From Paramuribaculum sp. (lineage in GTDB: Bacteria > Bacteroidota > Bacteroidia > Bacteroidales > Muribaculaceae), in assembly GCA_029058705.1 (NCBI GenBank), contig JAIDXA010000250.1, positions 1 to 36,430 of the forward strand: a stretch of 36,430 nt of DNA. Direction: 5' to 3'. Made by a program: the position numbers and the translations under genes. The notes under the pieces are model-generated. The model was not told where the DNA came from. It ran no database searches and saw nothing but the letters and a program-made list of their open reading frames with translations. Shown here piece by piece: positions 25,458 to 34,330 of this stretch. The first letter of the stretch is position 1; the number at the start of each line of letters is the position of its first letter.

Positions 25458-28400
25458 ATGGGACTGCGGTGGATCTCCCTCCTGACAACGGCGCTGATTC
25501 TTTGCGGAGGAGGCCTGTCAGCCAAGACCAAGGTTGCCTGCATCGGCAACAGCATCACCTACGGCTACGGGCTTCCTGCCGACGAACGCGCCTCCAGCTC
25601 CTATCCCGGCCGACTGCAACAGATTCTTGGAGAAGATTATGTGATCGGCAACTTCGGGCATAACGGAGCCACACTTCTCAGCAATGGCCACAATCCGTAC
25701 GTACGGCTGCCGGAATATCGCGAAGCTCTTGAAATGAAGCCTGACATTGCGGTTATACACCTCGGAGTCAACGACACGGATCCCCGCAACTGGCCTAATT
25801 ATTCCGACTTTTTCATTCCCGACTATTCCGCCCTGATCGATTCACTCCGGGAAGCCAATCCGCAAGTAAGAATCATCATTGCCAGACTCACCCCGATCAG
25901 TGCGAAGCATTTCCGGTTCCGCACCGGCACGCGCGACTGGCGGCTGCTCGAGCAGGACGCGATTGAAAAGGTCAGCAGACTCAAAGGCGTCGAGCTGATC
26001 GATTTCGATGTTCCGCTGCGCGACAGGCAGAATCTCATGCCTGACGGAATCCACCCCGATGCTGTCGGCTACGGGATTCTGGCAGAAACCGTCGGCAAAG
26101 CCATCACAGGCAATTACGGCGGTTTGAGGCTTCCGGGCTATTACCAGAGCGGGATGATCCTGCAACGGCATCGGCCGCTGACAATCTCGGGCTCGGCAAA
26201 TGCCGGCAGCGATGTGACTGTGACGCTTGACGGAATCCCATATCGCTCGACAGCCGACAATCTCGGCCGATGGCATGTTGTCACCGCTCCTCTGGCCGAC
26301 GGGGTCTACACGATGACAGTCGCAGACAGAGACTCGGTCATAGCCCTGACCGACATTCTCGCAGGCGAGGTATGGGTCGCATCCGGACAGAGCAATATGG
26401 AATTCAATCTGTCTGAAGCTACGGGCAGCGAAAGAGACATTGCCGCAAGCGGCGATCCGCTGCTGCGTTTCTACGACATGCGCCCTGTCGCGCGGACCAA
26501 TGCGGGACGCTGGAACGACAACGAAATAACAGCCACCGACACTCTGGGACATTTTCTGCCAGGCCGCTGGACGCCTGTCGGCCCGGACAATGCCGGACGC
26601 CTGTCGGCTGTGGCATATTATTTCGGACGCCGTCTGCGCGATTCCCTAAATGTTCCCGTCGGAATTATCAGCAACGGAGTCGGCGGCTCTCCCTGCGAGT
26701 CATGGATCGACGTCAACACGCTTGAAAGCGCCGTTCCTGAGATTCTTGTCAACTGGAAGGGCAACGATTATGTCCAGAAATGGTGTCAGCAGCGCGCGGA
26801 AGAGAACGCTCCCGGCAACCACCGCCATCCCTATGAACCCAGCTACCTTTTTTCGGCGGGCATCCGCCCTCTGCAACAACCCGACATTGCAGGTGTCATA
26901 TGGTATCAGGGTGAATCCAACGCCCATAACACCGAACTCCACGAGCAACTCTTTCCACTTCTTGTCGAAAGCTGGCGAAAAGAGTTCCGCCGGCCGGATC
27001 TTCCGTTCTGCATTGTCCAGCTGAGCAGCATTGACCGTCCGTCATGGCCTCTGTTCCGCGACTCTCAACGCAGGCTGTCCGACCGTCTCGACAGAGTGTA
27101 CATGGCCGTCAGCTCGGACCATGGCGATTCGCTCGATGTCCATCCGCGCAACAAGCGCCCTATCGGGCATCGCCTTGCCCGCCAGGCACTCCGTAACGTC
27201 TACGGCTTCAACCGTCTCATTGCCGACGGACCGCAACCGGTCGCGGCAACCGGCAACCGCGACGGATCGGTGACCATCACATTCAAAAATGCCGACGGCC
27301 TGACCACCTCCGACGGCAAATCGGCCGGACCATTCGAGCTGGCCGATGAAGGAGGACTGTTTGTCAATGCAGCAACAGAGATTCTCGCCGACGGCAAAAT
27401 CAGACTATCAACGGGAAAAGCAGGCTACAGACCTGTCAGCGTCCGCTACGGTTGGCAACCGTTTACTCGGGCAAACCTGATCAACTCCGACAGCCTTCCC
27501 GCTTCCACTTTTAAAATTCCAATCTCCAACATGAACGAACTCTACAACCCTGAAGAAGGTTTCGACAGAGGAGTCTCGGCCTGTTTTGCCGGTCTTCTGC
27601 CCGACGGCAACGCTCTGCTTGCCGGAGGATGTAATTTCCCATGCGACGAACCGCTGTCGCCGCAGGCTCAGAAAAAATTCTACAAAGGAATCTATCTCTT
27701 CGACGGCTCGGAGTGGAAACGCGCAGGATCGCTTCCCGAAGCAATTGCATATGGCGCGTCGGCCACAGTAGCAGACGGGATAGTCCTGGCTGGCGGCACA
27801 ACCGCCGGGGGAGCCACTGCCAAAACAATCCTTATCAAGCAGGATCTGACAACAGAGCAACTGCCTGAACTTCCGGCAACTCTCGACAATATGGCAGGCG
27901 CGGCGATCGGCAACACCGTTTATGTTGCGGGGGGAAACCGGAACGGAGTGCCATGCAACGATCTCTATGCGCTCGACATCGACCAGCCACACAAAGGATG
28001 GAAAAAACTGAGCCGTATGCCGGGAAATCCGAGAGTCCAGCCCGCTATGGCATCATCGGGAGGAAAACTCTATCTCTGGGGAGGCTTTGCGGGACGACAC
28101 GGACGAAATGAGCCGTCGCTTGAAGTGGACGGACTCGTCTATGATCCGAAAAAAGACAAATGGAGCCGGATCGAAGGCCCACGGGACGCAGAAGGGTCGC
28201 CGGTCAGCACCGGCGGCGGCTGCGCGACGACTCTGCCCGACGGACGGATAGCTATTGCCGGCGGCGTGAACAAGGATGTCTTCCTTTCCGCCCTGATCGA
28301 CCAGGCATCCGACTACCTCAACCACCCGATCGGATGGTATGGTTTCAACCCGACAGTCTATGTCTTCAATCCGGCCGACGGCTCTTTCAGTCCGGCCGGG

Positions 28401-28526
28401 ACCGACCCGCTGTTCGCACGTGCCGGCGCAGCGGCGGTCGCAACGCCCGAGGGCAACGTTCTACTTATCGGCGGCGAGCTTAAACCACGCATCAGAACCA
28501 ACACAACCTCAACAATAAGACCATGA
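25458..28526 (+). CDS. Fusion of GDSL esterase, sialate O-acetylesterase and NanM-type epimerase
   Basis: A protein of 1022 residues from the ATG at 25458, which gives a signal peptide (ISLLTTALILCGGGLSA). An upstream in-frame ATG would start inside nanL. Domain 1 (about 25-220) is an SGNH hydrolase: IGNSITYG with S32, LGVND, and DGIHPD with D196 and H199. Domain 2 (about 225-685) is a sialate O-acetylesterase (SASA) with ASGQSNMEF (S312), WYQGESN and DVHPRNKRPIGH. Domain 3 (about 692-1022) is a kelch propeller of N-acetylneuraminate epimerase type, with GVSACFAGLLPDGNALLAGG and NFPCDEP. The first two parts resemble the two-domain NanS esterase of Tannerella. Together they would remove acetyl groups and convert the alpha anomer to beta outside the cytoplasm. 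Reading frame is intact across both joins. Confidence 0.9.
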   Translation: MGLRWISLLTTALILCGGGLSAKTKVACIGNSITYGYGLPADERASSSYPGRLQQILGEDYVIGNFGHNGATLLSNGHNPYVRLPEYREALEMKPDIAVIHLGVNDTDPRNWPNYSDFFIPDYSALIDSLREANPQVRIIIARLTPISAKHFRFRTGTRDWRLLEQDAIEKVSRLKGVELIDFDVPLRDRQNLMPDGIHPDAVGYGILAETVGKAITGNYGGLRLPGYYQSGMILQRHRPLTISGSANAGSDVTVTLDGIPYRSTADNLGRWHVVTAPLADGVYTMTVADRDSVIALTDILAGEVWVASGQSNMEFNLSEATGSERDIAASGDPLLRFYDMRPVARTNAGRWNDNEITATDTLGHFLPGRWTPVGPDNAGRLSAVAYYFGRRLRDSLNVPVGIISNGVGGSPCESWIDVNTLESAVPEILVNWKGNDYVQKWCQQRAEENAPGNHRHPYEPSYLFSAGIRPLQQPDIAGVIWYQGESNAHNTELHEQLFPLLVESWRKEFRRPDLPFCIVQLSSIDRPSWPLFRDSQRRLSDRLDRVYMAVSSDHGDSLDVHPRNKRPIGHRLARQALRNVYGFNRLIADGPQPVAATGNRDGSVTITFKNADGLTTSDGKSAGPFELADEGGLFVNAATEILADGKIRLSTGKAGYRPVSVRYGWQPFTRANLINSDSLPASTFKIPISNMNELYNPEEGFDRGVSACFAGLLPDGNALLAGGCNFPCDEPLSPQAQKKFYKGIYLFDGSEWKRAGSLPEAIAYGASATVADGIVLAGGTTAGGATAKTILIKQDLTTEQLPELPATLDNMAGAAIGNTVYVAGGNRNGVPCNDLYALDIDQPHKGWKKLSRMPGNPRVQPAMASSGGKLYLWGGFAGRHGRNEPSLEVDGLVYDPKKDKWSRIEGPRDAEGSPVSTGGGCATTLPDGRIAIAGGVNKDVFLSALIDQASDYLNHPIGWYGFNPTVYVFNPADGSFSPAGTDPLFARAGAAAVATPEGNVLLIGGELKPRIRTNTTSTIRP

Positions 28527-29284
28527 CCGATAAAACAGTCGATCTCAGCATAAGCAACTACGCGGCCACCCGCGGAAAAACCTATGACATCGCAATCCTT
28601 CCATGGGGAGCGACGGAACCGCACAACCTTCATCTTCCCTACCTGACGGACGCGATTCTCAGCCGTGACATCGCTACAGACGCGGCAATGCTCGCCCGTA
28701 AAGAATACGGGATCAATGCAATGGTCCTTCCACCCGTTCCGCTCGGCGCACAGAATCCGGGACAGAGAGAACTTCCGTTCTGCATCCACTACCGCCACGA
28801 CACACAGATGGCAGTTCTGACCGACATCGTCGCCTCACTCCACCATCAGGGCATGCGACGCCTGCTGATCGTGAACGGCCACGGAGGCAACACCTTCAAG
28901 GGAATGATAAGGGATCTGGCTGTCGACTATCCCGATTTCATCATCGCCTCGGGCGAATGGTTCAAGGGAGTACCTGCGAAAGATTATTTCGACCGGCCCG
29001 GAGATCACGCCGATGAAGTGGAGACTTCCGTCATGATGCACTATCATCCCGAACTCGTCGACCTCAACGAAGCCGGCCCAGGCGGGAACGGCGGATTTGC
29101 CGGAAAGGCACTCGGCCGGGGCACAGCATGGCTTCCCCGCGACTGGTCACGCATAAGCGACGACACGGGGATCGGCGATCCCTCCTTGTCGACCCCCGAA
29201 AAGGGAGCCAGATTCGCAAAGGCATGCGCGGAAGCGTTCGCAGAGGCAATCGCAGATCTGTGCCAGCCTGATCTTTACCGATAA
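28523..29284 (+). CDS. Creatininase-family amidohydrolase
   Basis: A cytoplasmic protein of 253 residues. Creatininase-fold metal motifs are visible: LPWGATEPHNLHLPYLTD, with Glu and His where the family has E-H-x-P-H, then NGHGGNTFKG and a Glu/His-rich GDHADEVETS segment. The family includes creatininase, the riboflavin-pathway enzyme ArfB and mycofactocin MftE, so the name does not fix a reaction. The start overlaps the fusion gene's stop as ATGA, showing it belongs to the sialic acid operon. A role in opening a cyclic amide or trimming a sialic acid derivative is speculation. Confidence 0.85.
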   Translation: MTDKTVDLSISNYAATRGKTYDIAILPWGATEPHNLHLPYLTDAILSRDIATDAAMLARKEYGINAMVLPPVPLGAQNPGQRELPFCIHYRHDTQMAVLTDIVASLHHQGMRRLLIVNGHGGNTFKGMIRDLAVDYPDFIIASGEWFKGVPAKDYFDRPGDHADEVETSVMMHYHPELVDLNEAGPGGNGGFAGKALGRGTAWLPRDWSRISDDTGIGDPSLSTPEKGARFAKACAEAFAEAIADLCQPDLYR

Positions 29285-29320
29285 GTAATTCCAATCCAGC
29301 AACAAAACAGAACATAACCA

Positions 29321-30490
29321 ATGGATAATTTCAGCTATTGCAGTCCGACAAAATATATTTTCGGCCGAGGCGCCGAAAATCATGTGGCACATGAACTCGT
29401 TGCGATAGGGGCCGGCCGCGTACTGGTTGTCTACGGCGGGGGTTCGGTCGTCAGAAGCGGGCTTCTCGACCGAATCAAGGTTCAGCTTGACGCCGCCACA
29501 CTTTTCCACACTGAACTCGGCGGAGTAGAGCCGAACCCTACCGATCCGAAAGTAAGAGAGGGGATCGCATTATGCCGCCAGGAGAGCATCGACACGATTC
29601 TGGCCGTCGGTGGCGGGTCTGTAATAGATACGGCCAAAGCGATTGCCGCCGGAGTTCCGTACAAAGGCGATTTCTGGGATTTCTGGGCCGGCAAAGAAAC
29701 AATCCGCGAGGCGTTGCCCGTCGGTGTGGTCCTGACCATTCCTGCCGCCGGAAGCGAAGGCTCGGGCAACTCGGTCATCACACTGCTTGACGGGATGCAC
29801 AAGATCAGTCTGCGCACCGACTTCTGGCTAAGACCGAAATTCGCGCTGCTCAATCCGGAACTGACATTCACGCTGCCCCCGGAACAGACCGCAGCCGGAA
29901 TCGCCGACATGATGGCCCATATTTTCGAACGCTATTTCTCGCCTACAACGGAGGTGGAAGTCACCGACCGGCTGTCGGAAGGATTGCTGACGGCAATCAT
30001 GAACGAAGGACGCAAGGTATTTGCCGATCCTATGGATTATGATGCGAGAGCCAATATAATGTGGAGCGGCACGCTGGCCCACAACGGGATTTGCGGATGC
30101 GGCCGTAAGGAAGACTGGGTTTCGCATTTCATGGAACATGAAATCAGTGCCGTCTACGGGGTCACCCACGGCGCCGGACTTGCTGTTGTCCTACCGGCAT
30201 TCATGACCTACATGGCAGAACACCGGCCGCAAAAGGGCGCTCAACTCGCGCGACGCGTGTTTGGAGTCATCGAAAACGATGACCGCGTTGCCGCACTCGA
30301 AGGCATTGACAGACTTAAAGCGTTTTTCTCTTCGATCGGACTGCCTCTGACTTTTTCAGAGCTTGGAATCGACCGCCCCAATATAGAACTTCTGGTAAGG
30401 AAACTCCACGAAAACAAAGGCGATCTGATCGGCGGCTACATGGCTCTCGGACCGGCTGAGACAGAGCAAATCTACCGACTCGCGCTCTGA
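29321..30490 (+). CDS. Iron-containing alcohol dehydrogenase, YqhD/BDH-like
   Basis: A cytoplasmic protein of 389 residues. NAD(P)-binding motif GGGSVIDTAKAIA (the family's GGGS) lies near residue 95. Iron ligands fit GIADMMAHIFE (Asp and His), HFMEHEISA and THGAGLAVVLPA (His). The opening FSYCSPTKYIFGRGAE resembles YqhD and butanol dehydrogenase, which reduce aldehydes with NADPH. It lies 36 bases after the creatininase-family gene and is the last of the operon. Its link to sialic acid use may be disposal of an aldehyde or redox balancing; this is inference. It converges with ldcA, with a 27-base gap. Confidence 0.9.
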   Translation: MDNFSYCSPTKYIFGRGAENHVAHELVAIGAGRVLVVYGGGSVVRSGLLDRIKVQLDAATLFHTELGGVEPNPTDPKVREGIALCRQESIDTILAVGGGSVIDTAKAIAAGVPYKGDFWDFWAGKETIREALPVGVVLTIPAAGSEGSGNSVITLLDGMHKISLRTDFWLRPKFALLNPELTFTLPPEQTAAGIADMMAHIFERYFSPTTEVEVTDRLSEGLLTAIMNEGRKVFADPMDYDARANIMWSGTLAHNGICGCGRKEDWVSHFMEHEISAVYGVTHGAGLAVVLPAFMTYMAEHRPQKGAQLARRVFGVIENDDRVAALEGIDRLKAFFSSIGLPLTFSELGIDRPNIELLVRKLHENKGDLIGGYMALGPAETEQIYRLAL

Positions 30491-30517
30491 CAACAGACAG
30501 CGGAGACAACGCCTCGA

Positions 30518-31420
30518 CTATTGTTCGATCAGCACACCGTCGGTCTCGACCGTAAATGTCGCAGGAATGCTTTCGACAAAGGGCATGATTGCGGCAGCAT
30601 GGCCGAACGGAACGCCATAGGCAACAGGATAGGCATATTCGGCGACAAGCTCGCTGATCATCTCCTCCATAGAGCGTCCGTCGACATCGGGTGAATATTC
30701 CGTGAAATCGCCTACAATCAATCCTTTCAGACGTCCCAGAACTCCCGACAGCTTGAGCTGATACATCATCCGTTCGATCTTGTAGACCGGCTCGGAAACA
30801 TCCTCTACAAAAAGGATCGTATCCGGTTTGAGAATATCGTAGGGCGTTCCGATCAAAGCTGTCAGTACAGCCATGTTGCCGCCAAGCAGTGTTCCCGATG
30901 CGCGTCCGTTGCGGTTCAACGGATGGGGTTCGACATTATAAGAAGGCAACTCGCCCTGCAGAATTCCGAAAAGGGCGCGGGAATCATTGTCGGCCCCTGC
31001 ATGCGATGCGATGTGACGCGCCATCGGACCGTGGACAGAAGCTATTCCATGACGGTGCATGAGCGCATGAAGCGCTGAAATGTCGCTGAATCCGATTATC
31101 CATTTCGCATTGTCGCGCAGGGGAAGCCTGTCGAGCCTGTCGAGAAGATGGACAGCGCCATAGCCTCCTCTTGAGCAGAGAATCGCTTTTACGGATGGGT
31201 CGAGCAGAGCGGTTTCAAGATCTGAATAGCGCTCATCGGAAGTGCCGCTGTAAGTCCCGTGGCGTCCGAATGCATGGGGCGATGTGTAGGGTTTCCATCC
31301 CAACGACTGCAGGACCGGAATGGCAGCATATACATTCTGCGGGCGCGTTATGCCCGCAGGCGAAACGATAGCGACCTTGTCGCCCCTTTTCAAAGGATCG
31401 GGAATGATTACGTTGTGCAT
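30518..31420 (-). CDS. ldcA: Peptidase S66, LD-carboxypeptidase
   Basis: A protein of 300 residues without a signal peptide, so cytoplasmic. It trims the terminal D-Ala from tetrapeptides during peptidoglycan recycling. The nucleophile is S112 in IIGFSDISALH; the Glu lies in LFVEDVSEPVYKIERMM and the His in VPFGHA. ILCSRGGYGAVHLLD is the usual S66 block before the nucleophile. The start codon shares one base with the stop of the radical SAM gene, so it is the last gene of the trmB-mrp operon. Confidence 0.92.
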   Translation of the reverse strand: MHNVIIPDPLKRGDKVAIVSPAGITRPQNVYAAIPVLQSLGWKPYTSPHAFGRHGTYSGTSDERYSDLETALLDPSVKAILCSRGGYGAVHLLDRLDRLPLRDNAKWIIGFSDISALHALMHRHGIASVHGPMARHIASHAGADNDSRALFGILQGELPSYNVEPHPLNRNGRASGTLLGGNMAVLTALIGTPYDILKPDTILFVEDVSEPVYKIERMMYQLKLSGVLGRLKGLIVGDFTEYSPDVDGRSMEEMISELVAEYAYPVAYGVPFGHAAAIMPFVESIPATFTVETDGVLIEQ

Positions 31421-32196
31421 CAGTTGACTTTCACATCAAGACCGGCGCTGCGGAAACGACCGGCAATTTTTTCAAGTTCATCACGTTCAACCTTATGGAG
31501 TGTGCGGCAAGGCGTCTGACGGTCGATCGAATAGAGCATTACCGATTCGGGCGCAATACGGCGGCAAGCCTCTATAAGGGCATCGATCTCGTCGTCGGTC
31601 GTGTTGTTGACCGGAATGCCATCAATCTCGCCGCGCAAGAGCATTGTCTGGACAATGGCTTTTCCCCGGAATTGCGCGATCCCATCGATTGCCCGTTCGA
31701 CAGTGAATTCAGGCGAACCAGGCCTGTCGATCAGCCTCATTGTTGCATCGATTGCCGAATCGAGTTTGAGAATGTTGTTGTCTACCCGGTTGAGCGCTCT
31801 GACAACTCCAGGGTCGCCAAGACGGGTCGAATTGCTCAGCACACTGACTTTAACACCGGGGAAATATCTGTCGCGCAAAGCAAGAGTGTCATCGATTATG
31901 CCTTCAAAGTCGGGATGGAGCGTCGGCTCGCCGTTTCCGGAAAAGGTTATTACATCGAGAGGATGACCGTCTGACTTCATCCGTCTCAGTTTGCCGTCGA
32001 GCTGATTGCGGACCTCCTCCCGCGACGGCAGTCCGGACGTACCGGGACCCTGCGCGTTGAAACCGGCCTCGCAATACAGACAGTCGAACGAACAGATCTT
32101 GCCGTCTGTCGGCGACAGATTGACCCCGAGCGAGCTACCGAGTCTTCGCGAGCGTATTGGGCCGAAAATGACTGAATGGAAAAGAACCGTCTGCAT
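31420..32196 (-). CDS. Radical SAM protein
   Basis: A protein of 258 residues from the ATG at 32196 (MQTVLFHSVIFGPIRS); the two codons before it are TTG and TTA. The 4Fe-4S motif CSFDCLYC is CX3CX2C. FGPIRSRRLGSSLGVNLSP at the front and TFSGNGEPTLHPDF (a SAM-binding GGE-type motif) mark a widespread radical SAM family of unknown or poorly defined reaction, related to wyosine/Elp3-like short proteins. It lies between mrp (36 bases away) and ldcA (overlapping), a housekeeping context. Confidence 0.86.
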   Translation of the reverse strand: MQTVLFHSVIFGPIRSRRLGSSLGVNLSPTDGKICSFDCLYCEAGFNAQGPGTSGLPSREEVRNQLDGKLRRMKSDGHPLDVITFSGNGEPTLHPDFEGIIDDTLALRDRYFPGVKVSVLSNSTRLGDPGVVRALNRVDNNILKLDSAIDATMRLIDRPGSPEFTVERAIDGIAQFRGKAIVQTMLLRGEIDGIPVNNTTDDEIDALIEACRRIAPESVMLYSIDRQTPCRTLHKVERDELEKIAGRFRSAGLDVKVN

Positions 32197-32232
32197 TAAC
32201 AATTCAAAAAGAGGGGAATGAAAACCTGTTTT

Positions 32233-33333
32233 TTATTTCTTTGAGACGTCGACCCTGACAGTTGCCGGCATGGTCCGGTTTCGCTCGTCGACAGCATCGA
32301 TGACCTCGTGTGAGAGATGCGTGAAAGCCTGACCGGTAATAGTGTCGGTCAACGCTACCGGTTCGCCGCCGTCGGCCTTGTCGCAGATCGACCCGACAAG
32401 CGGAATCTGTGCGAACAAGCGTATGCCGAGCTCTTTCGCCAAAGCCACTCCCCCGTCGCGACCGAAAATGTAATAACGTTCGTCGGGGTGCTTTTCCGGT
32501 GTGAACCAGGCCATGTTTTCGACAAGGCCGAGAACCGGAACATTCACTTTGTCAGACATGAACATCGCGATTCCCTTACGGGCATCGGCAAGCGCGACCT
32601 CCTGAGGAGTGCTGACAACGACAACCCCCGTCATGGCGAGCGTCTGAACCAAAGTCAGATGGATGTCGCTCGTTCCCGGCGGCATATCGATCAGGAAATA
32701 ATCGAGTTCGCCCCAGTCGGCTTCCTCGATCAGCTGGCGCAAAGCGTTCGACGCCATGCCGCCGCGCCACAGGACCGGAGCGTTACGATCAACGAGAAAA
32801 CCGATCGACAGGAGCTTGACTCCATAACGTTCGGCAGGAATTATCAACTGACGGCCGTCGACTTCATGCATATACAGCTGCTCATCCTCGAGTCCGAACA
32901 TTTTCGGGACCGACGGCCCGAAGATATCCGCATCGAGCAAACCGACCTTATAGCCTTCGCGGGCCAAAGCCACCGCAAGGTTGGATGCGACCGTCGATTT
33001 TCCGACTCCCCCTTTTCCGGAAGAGACACCGATTATGTTGCGCACCCCCGGCAGAGCCGGCCGTTTCTTCACTTCGGGCTGTGGCACAATTGTGTTTACC
33101 GTGACTTCAACTTCGGGCGATATGCGGGTATGGACCGCAGCTTCGGCACTCTTTACAAGCGAACGCATGAAAGGGTCTGTCGGTTTCTGAAACTGAAGCG
33201 AAAAGCTGACTTTATTGCCGTCGATGCGTATGTCGTCGGCAACCATATCGAGTTCGACAATGTTTTTTCCGTTGCCCGGATAACGCACGGTTTTAAGCGC
33301 GTCAACAATCAACTGAGGATATAGTCTTTCCAT
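32233..33333 (-). CDS. mrp: Mrp/NBP35-type P-loop ATPase for iron-sulfur cluster handling
   Basis: A protein of 366 residues. The N-terminal MIP18-like domain (about 1-85) is joined to a ParA/MinD-type ATPase with deviant Walker A GVSSGKGGVGKST, Walker B LLDADIFGPSVP and DYFLIDMPPGTSD. Family members carry and transfer Fe-S clusters. The CxxC that usually follows the ENM motif is absent: the segment reads ENMAWFTPEKHPDERYY. Cluster binding may therefore use other ligands or be lost. It starts 2 bases after the trmB stop codon. Confidence 0.93.
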   Translation of the reverse strand: MERLYPQLIVDALKTVRYPGNGKNIVELDMVADDIRIDGNKVSFSLQFQKPTDPFMRSLVKSAEAAVHTRISPEVEVTVNTIVPQPEVKKRPALPGVRNIIGVSSGKGGVGKSTVASNLAVALAREGYKVGLLDADIFGPSVPKMFGLEDEQLYMHEVDGRQLIIPAERYGVKLLSIGFLVDRNAPVLWRGGMASNALRQLIEEADWGELDYFLIDMPPGTSDIHLTLVQTLAMTGVVVVSTPQEVALADARKGIAMFMSDKVNVPVLGLVENMAWFTPEKHPDERYYIFGRDGGVALAKELGIRLFAQIPLVGSICDKADGGEPVALTDTITGQAFTHLSHEVIDAVDERNRTMPATVRVDVSKK

Positions 33334-33335
33334 AA

Positions 33336-34121
33336 TTATTCCTGAACATTTTCGGTTGAATTTCCGGCAAAAAGCGCCGGCATCTGGATCTGTCCGCGCG
33401 AGAAGCTGCGGTATGTGTCGCGTTCGATCTCAATATCGGGTTCTGAGAGAGGAGATGTCTGGTCGAGGCCGAATGCAAAATATTTAATTGTCAGACCGCG
33501 GTCGAGCCACTGCTGTTCATAATATGTGCGTATGTTTAGAATCGGGTCGCCTGCGTGTGTAGTGTAGAGGTCGTCGGTGTCCACAAACACGGGGAGTCTG
33601 TTCAGTCGGGCCATCTCGCGGGTATATGTGTAGAGAAACGGGCTGTCGGACTTGAGATTAATCCTGATATTTTCGCCGGCCACCCTGCGGTAAAGCTCCA
33701 TGAAGCGGGTGGATGTAAGCCGCTTGCGGGTCTTTTTCATCTGCGGGTCGGGGAATGTTATCCATATTTCGGCCACTTCCCCTGGTGCAAAGAACTCCGG
33801 AAGAAGCTCGATGTCGGTTCTCAGAAAAGCGACATTGGTCATGTTGCGCTTTTTGGCCTGGGATGCACCGGTCCACATTCTGGCGCCCTTGATGTCTATG
33901 CCGATATAGTTTGCGTCGGGATTTGCGCCGGCGAGTCCGACAGTGTACTCCCCCTTTCCGCATCCCAGTTCGAGAATTATCGGACGGTCATTGTGGAAAA
34001 AGTCTTCATGCCACCGTCCTTTGAGCGGAAAACCGCTTTGCTGCAGCCTTGCCCATGGATACTGGAAGACGAAGTCAATCTCTTCCATCTCCCTAAATTT
34101 CTTCAGTTTATTCTTTCCCAT
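33336..34121 (-). CDS. trmB: tRNA (guanine-N7)-methyltransferase
   Basis: A protein of 261 residues from the ATG at 34121 (MGKNKLKKFREMEE). A longer frame to 34226 would run through the promoter and is rejected. SAM motif LELGCGKGEYTVGLA is followed by YIGIDIKGARMWTGA and the family signature ITFPDPQMKKTRKRLTS. It methylates G46 in the variable loop of tRNAs. It is the first gene of an operon with mrp, the radical SAM gene and ldcA. Confidence 0.95.
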   Translation of the reverse strand: MGKNKLKKFREMEEIDFVFQYPWARLQQSGFPLKGRWHEDFFHNDRPIILELGCGKGEYTVGLAGANPDANYIGIDIKGARMWTGASQAKKRNMTNVAFLRTDIELLPEFFAPGEVAEIWITFPDPQMKKTRKRLTSTRFMELYRRVAGENIRINLKSDSPFLYTYTREMARLNRLPVFVDTDDLYTTHAGDPILNIRTYYEQQWLDRGLTIKYFAFGLDQTSPLSEPDIEIERDTYRSFSRGQIQMPALFAGNSTENVQE

Positions 34122-34145
34122 TATCAGTTGATAGACTAAGTAATG

Positions 34146-34176
34146 CAAAATTAGCGAAATTCCTACCCATTGCCAA
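34146..34176 (-). promoter_or_regulatory. Promoter of the trmB operon
   Basis: Minus strand TTG (34176-34174), a 20-base spacer and TAATTTTG (34153-34146), with a leader of about 20 bases to the ATG at 34121. This fixes the trmB start. Confidence 0.82.
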
Positions 34177-34330
34177 ACATAGAAACGCAAAAAACGGCCG
34201 ACCCACGTCGCCCGTTTCCTTATCAATCATTCAATAAACAATAATGTGAAATTTCAAAAACCAATCAAATTATTTTAAACCAATCAAAAACGTATATGCG
34301 TGCTTTTCAGAGTAAACAGAGACAATGTGT

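Noticed and set aside
24671..25558. Open frame of 295 codons opposite nanL
   Set aside because: Antisense shadow; nanL has both catalytic residues in place.
32317..33324. Open frame of 335 codons opposite mrp
   Set aside because: Antisense shadow of mrp, in which all ATPase motifs are intact.
34122..34226. Hydrophobic N-terminal extension of TrmB
   Set aside because: It runs through a complete promoter at 34146-34176; TrmB is cytoplasmic and starts well at 34121.
34259..34288. Direct repeat AACCAATCAAA, two copies 19 bases apart
   Set aside because: Short, A-rich and downstream of the sigma factor gene; it may be chance, and no promoter is attached.
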